The position numbers were made by a program, and so were the translations under genes. From Lepidurus packardi (lineage: Eukaryota; Arthropoda; Branchiopoda; Notostraca; Triopsidae), in NCBI GenBank assembly GCA_023053545.1, contig JAKZAN010000118.1, positions 31,576-95,575 of the forward strand: a stretch of DNA of 64,000 nt, given 5' to 3'. The notes under the pieces were generated by a model. It was not told the origin of the DNA. It saw only the letters and a list, made by a program, of their open reading frames with translations, and did not search any database. Shown one piece after another: positions 59,120-64,000 of the stretch (position 1 is its first letter; the number at the start of each line of letters is the position of its first letter).

Positions 59120-60939
59120 ATGAACCACTAGGTAATCCCCACCATCGCCGAAACACAAGACGACTAAACCAGTTCTTCCAAATAACCCTCCCTCCGCATC
59201 ATTAAGAAGCCCTCCCTCCCTAACACAATTGGTGACTACCTCATCTGTAATTGTCTCATCCAAAACCATAAAATAAAACTCTACATCGAGACTACCAGAG
59301 AGCACACTCGGCAAAGGTACTTTTGGAAAAGTAAAGTTGGCTCGTCATATACCCACTGGGGAATTTGTGGCTATAAAGGTTCTGGAAAAAGCCAAGATTG
59401 TCGATGTTTTTGACATCGAGCGAGTGAGCCGGGAGATCCACATCCTTAAAATGATCAGGCACCCCAACATCATCCAACTCTACGAGATCGTGGAGACCAA
59501 GCGATACTTGTTGCTCGTAATGGAATTCTGCCCGAACGGCGAGTTGTTCGACTACATAGTCAAAAACGAAAAGTAGGCTCTTTTCACTAATTCACTTTTT
59601 TTTCAGTATTAATTACACTTTGGTTCTGCGTCATCGATTATCCCGACCATCCCTATCAACAGATTTTATCGGCTCACCCTATTAAATCTTAGGCAGGTTA
59701 TCGACTAACCAGGCTTGCAAATTCTACCAACAGCTCATAAGTGGCATCGACTATCTGCACTCCCTCAATATTGTCCATCGTGATCTCAAACCAGAAAACA
59801 TGTTGCTCGATCAACACTTCAATGTCAAAATAGTTGATTTTGGACTCTCGAATACTTATAAAAAGAACGAGCTCCTCAAAACTGCCTGCGGGTCGCCATG
59901 TTATGCCGCCCCTGAGATGGTCCTGGGAAAGCTATACACACCCATAGCTGTAGACATTTGGAGTTCGGCCATCATCCTCTACGCTATGCTGACAGGCTCT
60001 CTCCCTTTCTAGGACTCTAATAACGCTACTCTCTACAAGAAAATAATAAACCTCGACTTCCACTTACCAAACAGGCTCAATGCAAGTAGTCGAAAGCTCC
60101 TGCAGAATACTATAGTTCAGGCGTAGCGACGCTATAATGTAGCCCATATAAAATAGTCATAATTCTTCAACAGTGTACCTTACAAACTGCCTACTGGAAT
60201 CGCAGTTAGTAGTCAGTGGGTTCCTGTTGATCAGGCAGTGCTTACTTAAATTTGTCGGCAGCACATGTTAGATCCACAAATAGTACACGGCAGCGTAGAA
60301 AACAACAAGCACAACTCTCATTCGACAACCTACTACCTCACCCTTCAGAAAAAGAGGAGAGAAGGCTACAACAGTTTCTATGACATCAACTCACCCGTCT
60401 TTGAAGCTTGTCAGCTGGTGGCTCAGTCAGGAGAACAATCTTCCGGTGGTCCTCGAGCCAAAGACGCAACTAAAGAGAGTGTAGAGTATATTCGTGTATA
60501 GACTCCTACTGACTAGTCTGTATATGCCAATAGAATGCAGGAGAATTCTGGATTAAAGGAAATTTAGAGTCCTCGTAATAGAAGCCTGATACGCCGATCG
60601 TTCAAGATCAAGCTGAAGAACAACAGTCCAGGCAACAAAAAGGATCCACACAGCAGTGTAGTCAATAATAGCATGACTTTACCGTTGCGCAAAGAATTAG
60701 AATCTCCCAGGGTTCGAGAGGACGAGTATTCACCAAAGAATAGTTCTAGTAGAAACAGCAAGGGACCCGGCAGGCAGTTGATGAACTTGTCATCAATCGT
60801 GAAGTAGAATAGAATGCAGAACGAAATGCCCTATGGGAGCAATGTTCAGAAGAGTGTGAACTTAGGGAAATCCAACGAGTGCAGCAGTAATAAGGGCTAT
60901 ACAACCTTTCGGAGCAGGTTTCAGAGACAAATGCCTTGA
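59120..60939 (+). CDS. CAMK/SNF1-like protein kinase
   Basis: Three exons (59120-59246, 59299-59572, 59697-60939), introns 52 and 124 nt, 547 residues. The kinase domain (about 38-300) is complete: IGDYLIESTLGKGTFGKVKLA, AIKVLEKAKI, the C-helix Glu, GIDYLHSLNIVHRDLKPENMLL, VDFGLSN, ACGSPCYAAPEM and DIWSSAIILYAMLTGSLPFED. These match the AMPK/SNF1-MARK group. The codon for Glu in LIES is split T|AG across the first intron. In LPF-x-DSNN the TAG reads as Glu/Asp-like. After the domain come a segment like the SNF1-type ubiquitin-associated region (ICRQHMLDPQIV...NNKHN) and a Ser/Asn/Arg-rich tail. Substrates unknown. The start could also lie upstream. Confidence 0.82.
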
Positions 60940-61197
60940 ACACCCATTTCTCTGGATTGTCTGCCGATACTTCCTAGAATCGTCTGAGTTCACCCATGAT
61001 TTGTTGGAGCACCGGGAACAAAGTTAAAGAAAATAAATAAATTAATAATACTAAATAGTTCTTGGGATCTAGATGTTTAATATCATTAAATGCGTCGTTC
61101 ATCTATTGTTTTTTGTACTGGCCATCTTACTACCTAATACCATCAGCATCAAAACACACATTATCCCTCTTATATTCTAATCACTGTTAATAAACCT
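60940..61197. other. Intergenic region
   Basis: 258 bases, AT-rich, no gene seen. Confidence 0.35.
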
Positions 61198-62337
61198 ATG
61201 GAAGGCTATCTCCATGTCTGGGCTGGCTTACTCTCCGGCTGGCGCAAGTGCTACTTTATACTCCATAACGATGTTCTTACCTACTGCTCCGAAAAAGGCG
61301 GTTAGAAAGAAGGCAGCATCCATCTTAAAGTCGCCTCCATCGTCCCAGTCATAGACGATCCCCTCAAGATACGCATCCATACGGGAACCTCTGTAATCTA
61401 TCTGCGGGCAGCCCAAGTCGACCCCCGCATCTAGTGGGTCAAAGCACTGAACTCAGCTCAATCAGAATCCCTTTCTCATGACATAGATCAAAAGGTGCGC
61501 CAATTAGACGAGCACGGCTACTACGACTACCAAAAACAGACGAAGAACCGCAAGTCTCTATAAGCCATTACAATCGAGATATGGAACGCCCAGGCAGAAC
61601 TAGAAGACTCTTTGTCGCATATCCTCCCTAAAATCCGAGGCAGCAACACGGCCTCCCGAATGTGCGAAAAACTATCCAAATTGACGCACCACATCAAAGT
61701 AAAGGCCTACGAGGCTGTCCAGATTCTCGAAAACTAGCAATAGAAAATGAAAATGCCCACTCCTCCACTATCCAATGGGGGTAGCAAGCACGCGCCTCCG
61801 CATACTCCCCTCAACCAATATAATAACAGCCGAAGCCAGGCTCAAATGCAATCTCCGTACTAAGCCCGAGTAAATAGCAACCCTCAAGGCGTGACTTCGA
61901 TCCTGAAAAACACATCAAATATCGACGAGGATGAGGATGAGTAATTCAAATCATTTGATGGAGGCAGGTTCTAAGAGCAGTTTTCTTTACAGAAGGCCAA
62001 TTCTACTTTGTTCCCTCGGACCAATACCAACAATAGTATTGACCAATACAAATCATTTATGCAGTCTAAGATGTACGACAACAGCCATCCTAATGTTTTA
62101 AAAATCAAAGCTATATCGGACTAATAATAGGTAACCAGCAGCGGTATAGAAAATAAATAACAATTCGATGGCTCCATACCCCCTGAAAACAGCATCCATC
62201 TGATTTAACGAGTAAAGCATAAAACAACGAAGAATGGGTCATCAGTGCAGAACAAGCCCAAGGAGCTTACGACAAAAACACCAATAATCAATGGAATTCT
62301 CCCATTCCTGCAGTAAGGTTTCCTATAGCCAAGCTGA
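61198..62337 (+). CDS. PH-domain protein
   Basis: Single exon as drawn, 379 residues, ATG 61198. Residues 1-95 are a PH domain of the OSBP/COF type: MEGYLHVWAGLLSGWRKCYFILHNDVLTYC, then EGSIHLKVASIVPVIDDPLKIRI, and VIYLRAAQVDPRIEWVKAL. The Glu before WVKAL is TAG (61432-61434), matching the conserved residue of this PH class. The rest is helical then Asn/Ser-rich; I do not see the oxysterol-binding domain. Near 62310 gtaagg could be a splice donor, in which case the true end lies further right (a reading NFKYIAGALQEKEF at about 62515 would follow), so the C-terminus is uncertain. Membrane-lipid binding is inferred. Confidence 0.6.
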
Positions 62338-62732
62338 CACTTAATAATAACAATAAGTCAGCAGAGGGTCCTGGAGAGTTAACACTACACTCTTTCGTGA
62401 CATTGAGTAGCAGACCAAGAAAAGTAAATACGCTCTAAAAATAGCATCTTCGTCATCAATTTTATGAACTTAGCTACATAACCAGTCAAAACCCAAATAT
62501 TCTAACCCACAGGAATTTCAAATACATCGCTGGCGCTCTCCAAGAGAAATAGTTCCTCACAGTTTTCGAGCTCTCTAGCAGGCAGATGCTCCTAGACCGC
62601 GAAACCAAGACTAAGATCCCCATCCCAGATAACTTATTCTATCAATAGAAAATCTTAAAAATCCTCAATCTTTTAATAATTTTGATAGATAATTAAATAG
62701 GATAAATTTTACTCCGTTTTCATTTTCATTTA
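62338..62732. other. Intergenic region with possible extra exons of the PH gene
   Basis: 395 bases. Candidate splice signals (cccacag at 62506-62512; gtaaata at 62424) and an open frame reading NFKYIAGALQE through to IPIPDNLFYQ suggest one or more further exons of the PH-domain gene, but I could not settle the joins. AT-rich 62640-62730. Confidence 0.35.
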
Positions 62733-63800
62733 TCACTCTCTTGTCCATTCCTCTTTTTCCTCCCACGAACTGTTATCCTTTTTGCGTATTTTCAGGATGT
62801 CCCGTCGGATTTCTATACCGCAGTCACTATCGGTTTATCGCTCGGCCTCTTCCTTGGATATTGGTTTCCGGCTATTGACGATGCGCACCCGGTCCACAGC
62901 CTCGTCTCGGCTGCATTTCTGTGGAAATACTTTCTCCTCGGTGCCTTTCTCAGCCTCTCCTTTCTTCTTCCTGCCTCCGCCCTTCGTCTTTTCCTTTGAC
63001 GCTTCTGCGACCTAGGACTAGTTCTAGCTTTTGTTGCTGTCATCTTCCACCTAGCCGCATGATTCCCCACTCAACTCATCATCCAATTCCTCCTCATCCG
63101 TCTCCTCTGAATCTCCGCCTTCATTCTATGCTTCCTAAGTGTTAAAGTCTGCAACTTTTTCCTCGGCCTAGATCTCGTCGAGAGCTGCCCTGAATTAGAG
63201 GATGTCCTACATCCACAGGTCGGTCTCTTTCTTCGCCTGTAGTAACTACAGCTCATTTCTCTTTGTTTTTTACTGTCTCTCTAACTCATCAAATTCTTCT
63301 TGAGTACGTAACCAGAAATTATTCATCAAAAGCAGATAGTCAAACTCTTTCTCCAGTCCCTCCTGCGCCTAGTTTTCTGACTCTTTGCCTTCAGCCGTCT
63401 CGCCCTTATCATTAACTTTTGTGCACCTTAGCCGGGTAAATTCAGAAAATCTGTTGAATCCTGCTAAGTCTAAGGTCTCACACAGGATCTTCTTCTTGGT
63501 ATTGAGCTTGATTCGGTTTTTCAAGAAATACTCAACGAAGCGGATCTTCATCTAAAGGATTTCTACTTATCTCATCAACTTTGACTATAGATATGCCTTC
63601 CTCTTTTTATAAAGCGGCAATCTTGTCTTGTAGAACTAGTCAATAATCTATTAGGGGCTATGGTAGTGACGAAGCCTGCCGTGTGGATCGATGCAGTGCA
63701 TATTTGTCAGCGATATCTTGTGATATAAAAAGAATTATCTGTACAGGCCGATCGGATTCTGGCATCGTTACTTGGGGATGGTGACCTCGAAGTGTACGCA
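62733..63800 (-). CDS. TOP2: DNA topoisomerase II, C-terminal fragment cut by the telomere
   Basis: A partial gene of 356 codons ending at TGA 62733-62735 and open to the telomere on its 5' side. Topoisomerase II passes one DNA duplex through another. Visible parts: VHFEVTIPKE, LYREFFLYHKISLTNMHCIDPHGRL, RHYHSPEEIIDEFYKTRLPLYKKRKAYLESKLMRE and EILEMKIRFVEYFLKNRIKL, matching the segment of eukaryotic TOP2 after the catalytic core, then a charged tail (SGESCGEVEDD; GGGRKKKGEAEKG) typical of its C-terminal domain. The ATPase, Toprim and winged-helix/Tyr parts are absent: the frame continues straight into the TTGGGG repeats. So this is a gene broken at the chromosome end. TAA/TAG supply Glu throughout. 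Confidence 0.75.
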
Positions 63801-64000
63801 AGTGGGGGTTGGGGGAATGGGGTTGGGGTTGGGGTTGGGGTTGGGGTTGGGGTTGGGGTTGGGGTTGGGGTTGGGGTTGGGGTTGGGGTTGGGGTTGGGG
63901 TTGGGGTTGGGTTGGGGTTGGGGTTGGGGTTGGGGTTGGGGTTGGGGTTGGGGTTGGGGTTGGGGTTGGGGTTGGGGTTGGGGTTGGGGTTGGGGTTGGG
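63801..64000 (+). repeat. Macronuclear telomere, (TTGGGG)n
   Basis: A junction of irregular G-rich sequence (63801-63818: agtgggggttgggggaatg...) leads into tandem TTGGGG from 63819 to the window end, about 30 copies. The G-rich strand runs 5'-3' toward the end, as expected for a right chromosome end. One unit (63907-63911) is TTGGG, missing a G. G4T2 repeats are typical of oligohymenophorean ciliates. Confidence 0.97.

Noticed and set aside
1..64000. Genes read with the standard code as many short ORFs
   Set aside because: Domains (kinase, USP, VAC14, LRR) continue through TAA/TAG without loss of homology, so these are not stops.
1..64000. Reading TAA/TAG as glutamine (Tetrahymena/Paramecium code)
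   Set aside because: Conserved positions with TAR are Glu in the families checked, and Gln-rich tracts never use TAR.
1..64000. CRISPR arrays, insertion sequences or bacterial operons
   Set aside because: No direct-repeat arrays with spacers, no transposase-like frames and no operon spacing; the window is eukaryotic nuclear DNA.

Overview
The window is the right-hand end of a ciliate macronuclear chromosome. It closes in about 180 bases of TTGGGG telomeric repeat (63819-64000), G-rich strand pointing outward. Genes are packed tightly on both strands with small GT-AG introns (mostly 33-125 nt). TAA and TAG are sense codons and every gene ends in TGA. At conserved positions (cyclin, Fused kinase, CIAO3/NAR1, BCAS2/SPF27, VAC14, ANKRD13, a PH domain and an internal 21-residue repeat) TAA/TAG falls where families carry glutamate, while glutamine-rich tracts use only CAA/CAG. 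I therefore read UAA/UAG as Glu (NCBI table 30, the peritrich code), which suggests a peritrich such as a Vorticella, Carchesium or Opisthonecta relative. All proteins below are translated that way.

Layout, left to right: the end of a DcpS decapping scavenger gene; a PWWP protein; two unassigned proteins and a B-type cyclin; a SET methyltransferase with a very long insert; a coiled-coil protein; an ANKRD13-type protein; a UBE2S-type E2; an unassigned basic protein; a long coiled-coil protein; a secreted protein; a MIR-domain protein; a 21-residue-repeat protein; Iml1/DEPDC5 (GATOR1); a Fused/STK36 kinase (cilia); a GYF-like protein; an unassigned protein; a Myb/SANT protein; BCAS2/SPF27 (spliceosome); CcmE (mitochondrial haem chaperone); CIAO3/NAR1 (cytosolic Fe-S assembly); a Frag1/DRAM-type membrane protein; a secreted glycoprotein; a 1441-residue LRR protein; a cytochrome b5 protein; a USP32-like deubiquitinase; a double-CDGSH protein; VAC14; a Tubby protein; a Gly/Met-rich zinc-ribbon protein; a CAMK-like kinase; a PH-domain protein; and a DNA topoisomerase II fragment whose reading frame runs straight into the telomere.

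The genes are independent eukaryotic transcription units, not operons. Functional themes recur: ubiquitin and cell cycle (cyclin, UBE2S, USP32-like), nutrient and lysosomal signalling (Iml1, VAC14), Fe-S and haem biogenesis (CIAO3, CDGSH, CcmE, cytochrome b5) and cilia (Fused, Tubby, coiled-coil proteins). The most notable points are the Glu reassignment, the topoisomerase II gene cut by the telomere, a reading-frame break in CIAO3, and CcmE and CDGSH proteins lacking a usual ligand residue.
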